This document shows positions 14,651-22,935 of a stretch of DNA of 64,000 nt, in pieces. This DNA comes from a virus. The stretch covers positions 1 to 64,000 of the IMG/VR virus record IMGVR_UViG_3300028874_000370, one strand, 5' to 3'. A program made the position numbers and the translations under genes. The notes under the pieces are model-generated. The model was not told the DNA's origin. It searched no databases and worked only from the letters and a program-made list of their open reading frames with translations. Position 1 is the first letter of the stretch, and the number at the start of each line of letters is the position of its first letter.

Positions 14651-16282
14651 TCAGAATTGTAAACGGTCTTTGAACCAACCAGGCAATTTAGATTTTGCAT
14701 TATTATAGAAATATAAAAATGATGAATCTAAAATATAGGTTGTTGAATAATCTTCTTCACTTCGTGTGGCTCGACCACTGGCTTGGAGTATTTCCATAAA
14801 CATTTGTGATGTATACCAATATGGAAATACTTCAGCCTTTCGTTTGATCCGAGCATCACCTAGAGAAGCAAACGGGAGTTTAACTATAATCTGGAACCTT
14901 GCCATATCATCGGCTAAGTCAATCCCGGTTGTCATGCTCGGTGAAAGTAATACTGTTGGTAAATCAGTGCCATAATGAGATTTTAAAAGATTAGCATTAT
15001 TAATTTTTGTTTTACCCATATCACGAGCAATCAATCTAGACTTAGTAGAAACATCAACTCCATCTAGGATCTCTTTTGCAATTCGATAATTTCCAGTATG
15101 AATCAAACCCTTTTCATCTTTATGAGTTTCAAGAATGGCTTCAATAGCTTCAACAATTCTAGGAATTGTACTATCCAATTCCTTATAATTCATCTTTCCA
15201 ACGGGAAGTAAAATGATAGGTGATTTAGTTGGTTCAAATGGAGTTCCAACTTCGATGTAAAACATTTCAGATTCATCAATTCCAAGCTCTTTACAGATTT
15301 CATTCTTAGGAGGTAATGTCGCAGAAATAAAAACAAACTTTTCTGCAAAATCTTCCATCATGAGTTTGAATAGATATTTTGCTGTTAATGGAGAAAGAAT
15401 AATTGAGTTGTCTTCGAAATTAACAGATTCAACCCATGGACTATCTTCAAATTCTCGAGTGTCAACATAAATACTGATTTTAGAAACAAATCCTTCTAAT
15501 ACGCTTTTCTTTGAAGTGATCTTACGGATTTTCTCTTGGACATTTTTAGGAATTGATTTAGGTCCCTTTTTCATGATTGCGCCTTCATTGAAGATTTCAA
15601 CAATCTTATCAGCCATTTCTTCAATCTTGGCTTCCATTTGCTTCATGATCAAATCAAGCAATTTAAGATTTTCTAATGGATCATTACTAAATCGCCATTC
15701 ATCACTTCCGATCCCAAAGGTAGCCCAAAGATCATTGAGATTGATTCTAACTTCGGCCATCGAAATCAAATGCTTTTCTAGATCATGTGCTTCATCCATA
15801 ATCATAGATTCGCGTTTTAACCATTCAGTATCTTCATCTGCATTAGAAGTACATGTTAGAAAATACGCATAGTTTGTGATCATCATTTGAGACTTCAATG
15901 CTTTAGTCTTTTGATTATAATAATCACAAGTATTAGCCCTAATGCAAGATCCTTTAAGTTCTTTATTAGCTAAACACGGAGCTTCATCAACTGTAAAAAG
16001 TGGATTAATATTGCATTGATAATTTGAACGCCCTTTTAAGTCAACAACTTTAGAACTTGATTTTATGTATTGTTCTTGGAGATTCTTAGTTCCAGTCAGA
16101 AGGTACGATTGTTTTAATGCATCCGCGATAGCTAATGCAACATAAGTTTTACCAACACCCGTTGGAGCCGCAATCGCGAAATACTTGTAGTTTTTCCAGA
16201 CAATATTTAGGGCTTGTAAAATTTCTGTTTGTTGCGGTCTTGGTTTTAATTTCTGTGTATCAAAGTATTCTTCGAAATTCAT
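14651..16282 (-). CDS. XPD/DinG-family Fe-S DNA helicase
   Basis: 543 aa superfamily 2 helicase. Walker A APTGVGKT (39-46) and DEAH (163-166) are clear. Between them four cysteines, C90, C103, C113 and C119, match the iron-sulfur cluster insertion of XPD, Rad3 and DinG. Motif VI is ILQASGRATRSEED near the C-terminus. These enzymes unwind DNA 5'-3' and act in repair or in resolving R-loops and unusual structures. Its position near uvrB and recombination genes suggests a role in phage DNA repair (inference). Confidence 0.85.
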   Translation of the reverse strand: MNFEEYFDTQKLKPRPQQTEILQALNIVWKNYKYFAIAAPTGVGKTYVALAIADALKQSYLLTGTKNLQEQYIKSSSKVVDLKGRSNYQCNINPLFTVDEAPCLANKELKGSCIRANTCDYYNQKTKALKSQMMITNYAYFLTCTSNADEDTEWLKRESMIMDEAHDLEKHLISMAEVRINLNDLWATFGIGSDEWRFSNDPLENLKLLDLIMKQMEAKIEEMADKIVEIFNEGAIMKKGPKSIPKNVQEKIRKITSKKSVLEGFVSKISIYVDTREFEDSPWVESVNFEDNSIILSPLTAKYLFKLMMEDFAEKFVFISATLPPKNEICKELGIDESEMFYIEVGTPFEPTKSPIILLPVGKMNYKELDSTIPRIVEAIEAILETHKDEKGLIHTGNYRIAKEILDGVDVSTKSRLIARDMGKTKINNANLLKSHYGTDLPTVLLSPSMTTGIDLADDMARFQIIVKLPFASLGDARIKRKAEVFPYWYTSQMFMEILQASGRATRSEEDYSTTYILDSSFLYFYNNAKSKLPGWFKDRLQF

Positions 16283-16297
16283 TTATTCTTCTTATTT

Positions 16298-16813
16298 TTA
16301 TTTTCGTACATATGTTATGAAATTATATCCATATTCATTATCAACATCGGCTTGATATTTTTCTTCTGCTATTTTCTTCCAAATCGACATATCAATAGTT
16401 GGAAAGAATGCATCGCCTTCTAATTCAACATCAAGTTCAGTGATATATAAACGAGCTGCGTATTCCATTGCTACTTCATAAATCTGTGCGCCGCCAATTA
16501 CAAATAAATCCGAATCCCGTACTTCGCATGTTTGTAGATGGTATTTAGCATCAGAGGCAACATAATCAGTATCACTAACAGCGACATTCTGCCAGAATCT
16601 TCCATGAAATAGTTCATCTCGAGATACTACAGAATTGTATCGTCCTGGCAATGGCTTTTGACCAATACTATCCCAAGTCTTTCGACCCATCAGGACTTCA
16701 GCACCATATGTCAAAGATTTAAATCGTTGCATATCATTCCGTTGTTTCCAAGGAAGAGTATTGTTTACACCAATGACATTATTTTTTGTTTTTGCTGCGA
16801 TGATTGAGATCAT
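16298..16813 (-). CDS. frd: Dihydrofolate reductase
   Basis: 171 aa, normal length. The start MISIIAAKTKNNVIGVNNTLPW is the classic DHFR opening with the Trp of the active site. GRKTWDSIGQKPLPGR carries the NADPH-binding arginine loop, and FVIGGAQIYE is the conserved GG motif. It reduces dihydrofolate to tetrahydrofolate for thymidylate synthesis, as T4 frd does, and fits with the phage's own nucleotide genes nrdA, nrdB and dCMP deaminase. The frame is open 30 codons further but would overlap the upstream gene. Confidence 0.92.
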   Translation of the reverse strand: MISIIAAKTKNNVIGVNNTLPWKQRNDMQRFKSLTYGAEVLMGRKTWDSIGQKPLPGRYNSVVSRDELFHGRFWQNVAVSDTDYVASDAKYHLQTCEVRDSDLFVIGGAQIYEVAMEYAARLYITELDVELEGDAFFPTIDMSIWKKIAEEKYQADVDNEYGYNFITYVRK

Positions 16814-16814
16814 G

Positions 16815-17243
16815 TTATTTTTCTGTTTGGGCTTTGATATCGGATAATGCAACAAGTAATGCATGGTACAACAAAACGCAATACACTCTGGTATGGGTTT
16901 CAAATTCTAAGACCGGGGTTTCGTAAATATTTCCGTTAATCATGAATGATGCTTGCCAACCGAGAATATTATCTAATGTATATCCTGGACTGAGCAATGA
17001 AAATTCAAAATTAGAACCTTCTTCTAGCTCAGCAACAGCATTTCGATCCGAGAGCCAATCAATTTCGGGCTCTCTGAATTTTTCAGCAATAAACGAATTT
17101 AAAGTATTTGCTTCAGCATGAAACATCCACTGAGAGAATAGTCCTTCACTGGCTTGGGCAAAGGCTTCTTCCTCTGTAGGAGTTCCTAATTTTAGTTTTG
17201 GTTTCTTACTACGAAATATATTTAAATTTATCAGGCGGCCCAT
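16815..17243 (-). CDS. Hypothetical protein, 142 aa
   Basis: Start at MGRLINLNIF, which follows the stop of the 51-aa gene by one base; an earlier ATG at 17279 would overlap that gene. Residues about 25-110 are mixed alpha/beta. The C-terminal RVYCVLLYHALLVALSDI is a hydrophobic helix. Its stop lies one base ahead of the DHFR ATG, so they are coupled. Function unknown. Confidence 0.6.
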   Translation of the reverse strand: MGRLINLNIFRSKKPKLKLGTPTEEEAFAQASEGLFSQWMFHAEANTLNSFIAEKFREPEIDWLSDRNAVAELEEGSNFEFSLLSPGYTLDNILGWQASFMINGNIYETPVLEFETHTRVYCVLLYHALLVALSDIKAQTEK

Positions 17244-17244
17244 T

Positions 17245-17400
17245 TCAAATAACTTCCCATATTTGCCAATAGCCACCATACCGCTTTGATAACGCTATTG
17301 CTAAATTGTGTACTCTTGTTTCGCACTTCAAAAGAAATCTTTCTGATGTCATTAAAGCATCATCACCTTCACATGCTATAGGCTCGAATTCATGCCTCAC
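17245..17400 (-). CDS. Hypothetical protein, 51 aa, GTG start
   Basis: Begins at a GTG overlapping the TGA of the metallophosphoesterase gene (GTGA). Reads VRHEFEPIACEGDDALM and ends YWQIWEVI. The overlap and tight spacing to the next gene support translation. No family is recognised. Confidence 0.5.
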   Translation of the reverse strand: MRHEFEPIACEGDDALMTSERFLLKCETRVHNLAIALSKRYGGYWQIWEVI

Positions 17401-18203
17401 AAAGATGCATTCAAACATAGATCGATCCTTAAAATAGGGTCAAAGTCTTTATTCAATTCTGAAGGATAATACCCTCGCGGATTACAAATTACTTTGCACT
17501 GGCCAATATCATAGTTAGAAGAATTATGCATATGGCCATGAAACCAATATTTGATTTCATGATAGTCTAATATTATTTCGCTTAAATCTGAATGGTATGC
17601 ACCATTATCATGATAATCATTATCATATATTTTGGATGTGCTCAAAGAATGCGGCGCATGGTGTGTCATCACAATGACTTGATAATCAGGATCCTTCTTT
17701 AATTCTTCTATTAAGAATGTTTTGAATTTAAGATGCTCACCAATAATCACGTTTGGATGAAGCTTGCGGCTGTGTTGATTGTGCCGAATGTATTTGTAAT
17801 CACTCATTTTAGTTTGAGCTGTCCACATTGTGACGGGATGCCCTTTATTAAAATCAGTCCAACATGTTCCACCAACAATCTTGATTTGATGTCCTGGAAT
17901 TTTAAATACATCATTATCAAGAACATGAACATTCGTCATGCCCAATTCGGATAATGCGAGTTTTATTTTATTAGCCGTGACATCGATGCTGGATCTATAG
18001 TGTTCATGATTACCAAGGATATAAACAATATCATGAAATCTTTCACTAAGATTTTTTATCCAATCTTTTTTAATTATTCCTGTTTTAACATGGATATCAC
18101 CAGCTAATAAAAGGATTGTTTCTTTATCTGTGTCTAGAGTAGGTACCTCGTAAGCGCCAAACTCCAAGTGAATATCACTGCACTCTCGCAAGTACCTAAT
18201 CAT
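17397..18203 (-). CDS. Calcineurin-like metallophosphoesterase
   Basis: 268 aa with the full set of dinuclear metal motifs: SDIH (9-12), GDIH (35-38), GNHEH (64-68), THH (180-182) and HGHMH (222-226). Members hydrolyse phosphodiesters or phosphomonoesters of nucleotides, proteins or nucleic acids. Sequence alone does not give the substrate. In phages this family includes protein phosphatases and nucleases. It is the head of a coupled set leading to DHFR. Confidence 0.85.
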   Translation of the reverse strand: MIRYLRECSDIHLEFGAYEVPTLDTDKETILLLAGDIHVKTGIIKKDWIKNLSERFHDIVYILGNHEHYRSSIDVTANKIKLALSELGMTNVHVLDNDVFKIPGHQIKIVGGTCWTDFNKGHPVTMWTAQTKMSDYKYIRHNQHSRKLHPNVIIGEHLKFKTFLIEELKKDPDYQVIVMTHHAPHSLSTSKIYDNDYHDNGAYHSDLSEIILDYHEIKYWFHGHMHNSSNYDIGQCKVICNPRGYYPSELNKDFDPILRIDLCLNASL

Positions 18204-18213
18204 TTTTTATGTC

Positions 18214-18372
18214 TTATAGAAGAAGGTTATTGTTGTGCCATTCCAGAATACACGCATTAAGCAATCCAACATTTTCTCTGAAATATTTTTTATCATTATA
18301 GATATCAAGAATGAAAGATAACAGATTGTTATTTTCTTCTTGTAAATGTTGAAGCTCAATACGTTTGCTCAT
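18214..18372 (-). CDS. Hypothetical protein, 52 aa
   Basis: Start chosen at MSKRIELQHLQEEN because of an excellent GTAGGAGGAGTATC ribosome site; the frame is open 47 codons further without such a site. The N-terminal half looks like a short coiled coil. No family is recognised. Confidence 0.55.
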   Translation of the reverse strand: MSKRIELQHLQEENNNLLSFILDIYNDKKYFRENVGLLNACILEWHNNNLLL

Positions 18373-18567
18373 GATACTCCTCCTACAGTTGTATAGGTAT
18401 TTACCATGAACACGCAATTCTTTAATTCTAATATTGGGATTTTGAAGCAGAAAGATAAATAGGTACTCTATCGCAGAATACCTATTTTTAGAGAGGTTGA
18501 TATGGTTGTTCAATCTCTATTCACTACGCTCCCTGATGTGATCCTACACAATCAGGGAGCCATCTGA
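18373..18567. other. Intergenic region with two strong hairpins
   Basis: Holds GCTCCCTGAT/ATCAGGGAGC (10 bp, 18528-18560), without a T-run, and AGAGGTTGA/TCAATCTCT (around 18492-18518), which is complete only as plus-strand RNA because of a G.U pair. A plus-strand GATAAATA lies at 18454. A small plus-strand transcript is possible; no ORF is evident. Confidence 0.3.
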
Positions 18568-18801
18568 TTACTCCCAGACTACGTCCTGTTTTGACACGAT
18601 CGAGTCGATAACGACAATGATAAACTTCTTTGTTGGGTCGAGGTTTGCAAGGCGCAAAGCTTCGGTTTTTGCTGCGCCAATAGTACTATGCGTGATCGGA
18701 TTTGCCGAAAAGCTGATGGCGCTGGTTGTTTTGTGAATACTTCCAACCATGTACCTACCTTTATGGGCGGCAATGGTCGATGCGTCATTAATAACGGACA
18801 T
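18568..18801 (-). CDS. Hypothetical protein, 77 aa
   Basis: Start at MSVINDASTIAAHKGRYMVG with AAGGAAAATAAT upstream. Compact alpha/beta protein with FIIVVIDSIVSKQD near the end. It follows the ligase gene on the same strand. No family is recognised. Confidence 0.6.
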   Translation of the reverse strand: MSVINDASTIAAHKGRYMVGSIHKTTSAISFSANPITHSTIGAAKTEALRLANLDPTKKFIIVVIDSIVSKQDVVWE

Positions 18802-18833
18802 ATTATTTTCCTTAACAAGTTGAACCACAAAAA

Positions 18834-20246
18834 TTATTCCAGATCGGTGACTGCTTTAATTGCTGCATCGAATTGAGCAATAACCTTTTCAAGCGTATCC
18901 GCTTCAGTTTTGTCATGCCGGATTTCAATATGACGCGGCAAAAACAATGAATATGTTTGTTTATTTCTGGCTGGCTCCAACAAGAAATTTGATCGGACAG
19001 TCATGATCTTATCAATCATTGTATCACGTTCAGCAGAAAATTTCTTACGGACATCATCTTTAAATCCGGATACATTGACTACGATTTTCCCATCTTCACT
19101 AACACATTCAATCGAGCCAAACAGTTTTTCATTCTTGCCATTACCAGGATTAAACTTTTTAATCCTGAGTTCACAATCGGCTTCCAATTTAAGCTTGACT
19201 TGGAATTTTGAAGTTGTATCTTCCCAAATCATATCTGGATGCTTGACTACAGTTCCTTCTAAGCCACGTTCCAAACATTCTTTATAATGTTCATAGGCTT
19301 CTTTCATTGATCGAACCATCTTGTATTCAATGACTCGAAGAACAGGACTGTTTATTGTATCATCTAAACAGTCTAGAAGTTTTTCAAATCTAACACTATA
19401 TTTGACATTGTACTTATTCTTTGGCCGGCATTCTGAAAGCGGAACAAGATCCCATGCATCATAGACTGCAATGCATCCTTGATCTTCTTCTTCAAGAACA
19501 CCTTCCTGTGCAATCTTGTTAAACATCCCATTACCAATTTGTCTTGGCAAGATCTTTTTGTCTGACAAACGGAGCATCAGCAATTCGCCATTCAACCGAT
19601 GGCCAAGAGGAACTTTATCCTTAACTTCGAGAATTAGTTCTTCAAAGAATTCTAGTGGGAATGGAGCACCAGCACGGCTAATGATTGTGACAGAACCATC
19701 ATCATGATGATCGATGTTTGCAAACATCCCATCGGCTTTGATCTCAGAATAAATTCCTCTTGCCCAAGGCCAAGTTTTTAGTTTGGCTTCTTTTGGAAGA
19801 CAACACCGCATATACGGAATATCAGTAATCAATTCATTCCATACTTTGTTGATCGTAGAAACATTGAAGCCCGATTTGACATCGCGCCCAATTAGTAAAT
19901 CAAGGAGTTCTTTTTCCCAGTCATGTTCTAAACCAACTCGGATATTTGCGAGCCAGGTTTTTGCAGCATGACCAGTAATCTTTCTAGCAGAAAGAGTATC
20001 TTGAATTTCGATCAACAATTCATTGGTAAGTGAGAGCGTTCCTGGTTGGGCTTGCCCATCAGAAAAAGATTGATCGATTTTCGATACGAAGAAGTTGACT
20101 CGTGGTTCATATGCCAGTCGCAAGAATTCTTTCAATTCGAGGTTATGTTCTTGTACTCGAAGAAAGTTTTCTTTAGCAAGTTTGCCTGAATCATTCCGAC
20201 ATGCGATGATAGCATCAAAGGCATCTCGCATTGATTGGTTGTGCAT
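18834..20246 (-). CDS. ATP-dependent DNA ligase (T4 gp30-like)
   Basis: 470 aa from the ATG with GGAAAAATAATT upstream, close to the length of T4 gp30. The adenylation motif is IYSEIKADG, with K170 the predicted AMP-accepting lysine. Later motifs include EGTVVKHPDMIWED and the FQVKLK motif V lysines. It seals nicks in replication and repair. The N-terminal 170 residues form the helical DNA-binding domain seen in T4-type ligases. An extended -10 promoter precedes it. Confidence 0.9.
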   Translation of the reverse strand: MHNQSMRDAFDAIIACRNDSGKLAKENFLRVQEHNLELKEFLRLAYEPRVNFFVSKIDQSFSDGQAQPGTLSLTNELLIEIQDTLSARKITGHAAKTWLANIRVGLEHDWEKELLDLLIGRDVKSGFNVSTINKVWNELITDIPYMRCCLPKEAKLKTWPWARGIYSEIKADGMFANIDHHDDGSVTIISRAGAPFPLEFFEELILEVKDKVPLGHRLNGELLMLRLSDKKILPRQIGNGMFNKIAQEGVLEEEDQGCIAVYDAWDLVPLSECRPKNKYNVKYSVRFEKLLDCLDDTINSPVLRVIEYKMVRSMKEAYEHYKECLERGLEGTVVKHPDMIWEDTTSKFQVKLKLEADCELRIKKFNPGNGKNEKLFGSIECVSEDGKIVVNVSGFKDDVRKKFSAERDTMIDKIMTVRSNFLLEPARNKQTYSLFLPRHIEIRHDKTEADTLEKVIAQFDAAIKAVTDLE

Positions 20247-20274
20247 AATTATTTTTCCATTTGGATAGAAAATA

Positions 20275-20283
20275 ATTATAACA
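20275..20283 (-). promoter_or_regulatory. Extended -10 promoter (TGTTATAAT)
   Basis: Minus-strand TTTATGTTATAAT about 30 bases ahead of the ligase ATG. The same 13-mer occurs at the 57.24 kb promoter. Confidence 0.55.
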
Positions 20284-20291
20284 TAAATCAA

Positions 20292-20573
20292 TTAGGCAAT
20301 GTACATATGAAAATACCATTTCAAAAAATCAAATGTAGACTTTTTTGAAATTGCATTTTTTGCTAGTTGTTCATCAACTTGTATTTTTGTATTGATTAAG
20401 CCTTTCTTAATCAATACAAGTTGATCAACTTCAGCGCTGATTTCAGACTTCAAAGGATTAGCATATGGTCCTTTGAATTGAGTAAACATAAATTTGTTAT
20501 GTTCGATCATAGAGTCAACCAGGGCAATCTTACGCTCTATTGTGGGGATCCCATCAAGATTAAGTTTACCCAT
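20292..20573 (-). CDS. Hypothetical protein, 93 aa
   Basis: Helical, with a likely coiled coil in the centre (residues about 45-70) and a tryptophan-containing hydrophobic end. Preceded by GGAGAAAGATC. It is upstream of the ligase and downstream of the 88-aa gene. No family is recognised. Confidence 0.6.
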   Translation of the reverse strand: MGKLNLDGIPTIERKIALVDSMIEHNKFMFTQFKGPYANPLKSEISAEVDQLVLIKKGLINTKIQVDEQLAKNAISKKSTFDFLKWYFHMYIA

Positions 20574-20590
20574 GATCTTTCTCCAATATT

Positions 20591-20857
20591 TTAAAACATG
20601 AATTCACCAAAAACTTCGTTATACCAAGATGTGTATTCGGTCGCAAATGCTTCACCAGAATTATCAACTAAGACATCATAAGTCTTAGCAAATGTGTATG
20701 GCCCAAGGCGAGCGTACGATTGATTCAGTTCTTCGATGGTCTTGAACCATTTCAAGACTTTTTCAACCATCGCTGGAACTATTACTGTTGTCATGATTTT
20801 TACATATTCGTTGTTGTCGTTAGGATTATTATAATCAGTATTCCAAGGAATGTACAT
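20591..20857 (-). CDS. Hypothetical protein, 88 aa
   Basis: The first ATG gives an asparagine-rich start (MYIPWNTDYNNPNDN). A second possible start is MTTVIVPAMVEK at 20794, and neither has a strong ribosome site. The rest is helical and acidic. It faces away from the plus-strand gene at 20918. No family is recognised. Confidence 0.5.
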   Translation of the reverse strand: MYIPWNTDYNNPNDNNEYVKIMTTVIVPAMVEKVLKWFKTIEELNQSYARLGPYTFAKTYDVLVDNSGEAFATEYTSWYNEVFGEFMF

Positions 20858-20880
20858 ATGTTTCTTGAAATAAATCCTAA

Positions 20881-20888
20881 GATAAATA
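20881..20888 (+). promoter_or_regulatory. Late-promoter variant GATAAATA
   Basis: Plus strand, 30 bases before the GTG start of the 160-aa gene. Confidence 0.5.
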
Positions 20889-20917
20889 CCTGTATAAGAT
20901 CATAAGGAATACATAAA

Positions 20918-21400
20918 GTGTCAAAGAAAAATATACCGCCACTCATTTTAGAAGAATTACAAGACAAAGCAAATTATCTATATTTGACGCTTTTGGAACA
21001 TAAAAAAGAACGATATCTAGCTATCATTGATAATATCAGAGGAACTGACATCTCAGCCTATGTGATTGATTATGCTGAAGCTGAAGGTGTAGATGTTACG
21101 TGGTTCTTAAGTGTTGCAAATATCTGGTATTATAAATCTAGTGACAAATACCCGTTATCTTTTGAATTTGCAAAACTTGGAGTGAAAGATAAAGTTGAAC
21201 CGCTGTTAAGAACATTCAATTTAGATTATGTGTCTAGAATGATAGGCAAACTCTTTGTGTATGATATAGATGCAAAACCTAGAATCAAACGGAAACGGGT
21301 CAGTGTAATTCCTTCTTCAGTAGAAATCAAACTAAAAAAGAATAAAGAAATTTCTATCTTTAAGTCTGGTCAAGATATCGATTATTCTGGTGAGGAATAA
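20918..21400 (+). CDS. Hypothetical protein, 160 aa, GTG start
   Basis: Plus-strand gene starting with GTG (SKKNIPPLILEEL) behind an AAGGA ribosome site and a late-promoter variant. The N-terminal half is helical. The region after residue 120 is very basic (RIKRKRVS, KLKKNKE), consistent with nucleic acid or membrane contact. Not recognised. As a late, self-contained unit with a terminator it could be a virion or assembly protein. Confidence 0.65.
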   Translation: MSKKNIPPLILEELQDKANYLYLTLLEHKKERYLAIIDNIRGTDISAYVIDYAEAEGVDVTWFLSVANIWYYKSSDKYPLSFEFAKLGVKDKVEPLLRTFNLDYVSRMIGKLFVYDIDAKPRIKRKRVSVIPSSVEIKLKKNKEISIFKSGQDIDYSGEE

Positions 21401-21438
21401 TGTCTGAAGAAATACTAAAAAAATATGATTTACTATAA
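21400..21438 (+). CDS. Possible 12-aa peptide
   Basis: MSEEILKKYDLL, beginning in a TAATG overlap with the previous stop and ending just before the terminator. Translation is possible by coupling; it may be chance. Confidence 0.2.
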   Translation: MSEEILKKYDLL

Positions 21439-21440
21439 TT

Positions 21441-21468
21441 AAAAGGTTCCAGCTGACTGGAACCTTTT
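21441..21468. terminator. Bidirectional rho-independent terminator
   Basis: AAAAGGTTCCAG/CTGGAACCTTTT 12-bp stem with CTGA tetraloop. It separates the plus-strand 160-aa gene from the convergent lipoprotein gene. Confidence 0.85.
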
Positions 21469-21480
21469 AATATTTCTTTT

Positions 21481-22866
21481 TTATTCTGGAACAGACACGC
21501 CGTAGCTTGAATTCAAGCTATCGATGTTGCCTTGGTAGGGAATGATCCAATTCAGCCACGATGATCCATTCGAGAAATTCGAACTTCCCGCCCATAGCTG
21601 GGTGTTAGTCGATCCCGAAATTCGTTCGATGTCACTGAATCCGTAAGCACCTGTTGAAGTCAGATGAACGTTCGTCGTGTAGATATTGCCGTTCACAAAC
21701 AGGAAATCCAACAGCACTCCGTATTGCGAGTTGTACGGCAACTGCGCGACGTTCGATTGCGAATAGGTGTTGGTGCCGCTGTTGTAGAAAATCGTCGGCA
21801 CCCAATTGCCATACATGTTATCGGGGGCAGTGCCACCTAAGAGCGCGTCGTATTTTCCGATCCCTTTTATATCGATCAGTTCGACCGAATAGATCTGCGG
21901 CGAGCTGCATGAAGCACAATTCGTTGTTTGTGTTGCGCCGGCCGGCGTTTCTGGAACAACCAGTGGCAGTCGCGTAAAATTCTGCGAGAACGTGCCATCC
22001 TTGTTGTTCACTAAGAAATACGGCGTTCCGACAACATTTGGATCGGCAACGAGAATATCGTCATAGCCATTGCCATTGAAATCGGCGGCAGATGCGCCAT
22101 GGAAATATCCCGTGAACGGGAGCATCACATTTTTGTATGTGCCATCCGGCTGACTGAGCAGCATATGCGGCTGTTCACCAGAGAACGGTGCAGCATCGAA
22201 ACCATGACATGCAAAAAATACGTCCGGTTTGCCATCGCCATTGAAATCAGCAACGATGGCTTTTCTCGGATGCAAACAGCCGACAGTGTTCGACAAGATA
22301 TCGGATGTGTGATCGACCCAAACGCCATTCACTTTTTTGTAGAAGTAAATCGAGCCATAATCAGTTGCTGTCGATGGATCATTCACGTTGTAGACGAGAG
22401 TATTCACCACCATCGACTCTGTGCCGTCTTGGAAGAAATCACCATACGCGATGGCATCTCCGTACTGCGATGTAGGTGATTGAGGTCCGATTGCATTCGC
22501 AGCAGCGATCTTATTTTGATATGACGAAGCTAGTACCGGCATCGGCACGATGAGTGTGGCAGCTTGTGCCGTTTGTCCACCAGCACCAGAACATGACAAC
22601 GTGAATGATTCGGGTCCACCGGCTGTTGGAGTTTCAACAATCGATCCCGATGATGGCTGTACGCCGCTCCATGCGCCGCTTGCAGTACAGGACGTGGCAT
22701 TCGTTGCTGTCCATGTGAGAGTCGATGTTTGGCCGACGGCAATCTTTGGCGAACTGAACGACATCGTGACTGCTGGCGCTGGCGTCGAATTTCCGCCACC
22801 ACCACCACCACCTCCACATGCCGACAGCAACATGATCATCAAAATTAAAACTAATAAGTTTTTCAT
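21481..22866 (-). CDS. Secreted lipoprotein with Ig-like and FG-GAP/VCBS-type repeats
   Basis: Start at MKNLLVLILMIMLLSAC with GGAGAAAGAC upstream. The signal peptide ends in a lipobox LSAC followed by eight glycines, a form common in Burkholderiales lipoproteins. Residues about 30-110 form an Ig-like domain (PKIAVGQTSTLTWTATNA, later FTLSCSG). Two calcium-binding FG-GAP-type repeats follow: VADFNGDGKPDVFFA and AADFNGNGYDDILVA. The base composition is visibly richer in G and C than the neighbours, and codon use differs, so it looks acquired from a bacterium. It may act as a lysogenic-conversion or surface-exclusion factor (inference). Confidence 0.8.
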   Translation of the reverse strand: MKNLLVLILMIMLLSACGGGGGGGGNSTPAPAVTMSFSSPKIAVGQTSTLTWTATNATSCTASGAWSGVQPSSGSIVETPTAGGPESFTLSCSGAGGQTAQAATLIVPMPVLASSYQNKIAAANAIGPQSPTSQYGDAIAYGDFFQDGTESMVVNTLVYNVNDPSTATDYGSIYFYKKVNGVWVDHTSDILSNTVGCLHPRKAIVADFNGDGKPDVFFACHGFDAAPFSGEQPHMLLSQPDGTYKNVMLPFTGYFHGASAADFNGNGYDDILVADPNVVGTPYFLVNNKDGTFSQNFTRLPLVVPETPAGATQTTNCASCSSPQIYSVELIDIKGIGKYDALLGGTAPDNMYGNWVPTIFYNSGTNTYSQSNVAQLPYNSQYGVLLDFLFVNGNIYTTNVHLTSTGAYGFSDIERISGSTNTQLWAGSSNFSNGSSWLNWIIPYQGNIDSLNSSYGVSVPE

Positions 22867-22935
22867 GTCTTTCTCCATTCAACGTTAAGTTAAATGGATA
22901 ATACTGTAATCTAAAATACTAGTAACTGGAAATTA

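Noticed and set aside
18528-18560. Rho-independent terminator
   Set aside because: The 10-bp hairpin is strong but lacks a T-run on either strand, so it is listed only as a hairpin in the intergenic region.
22550-22888. Plus-strand ORFs inside the lipoprotein gene
   Set aside because: They arise from the GC-rich composition and poly-glycine codons of the minus-strand lipoprotein; no start signals or sensible protein pattern.
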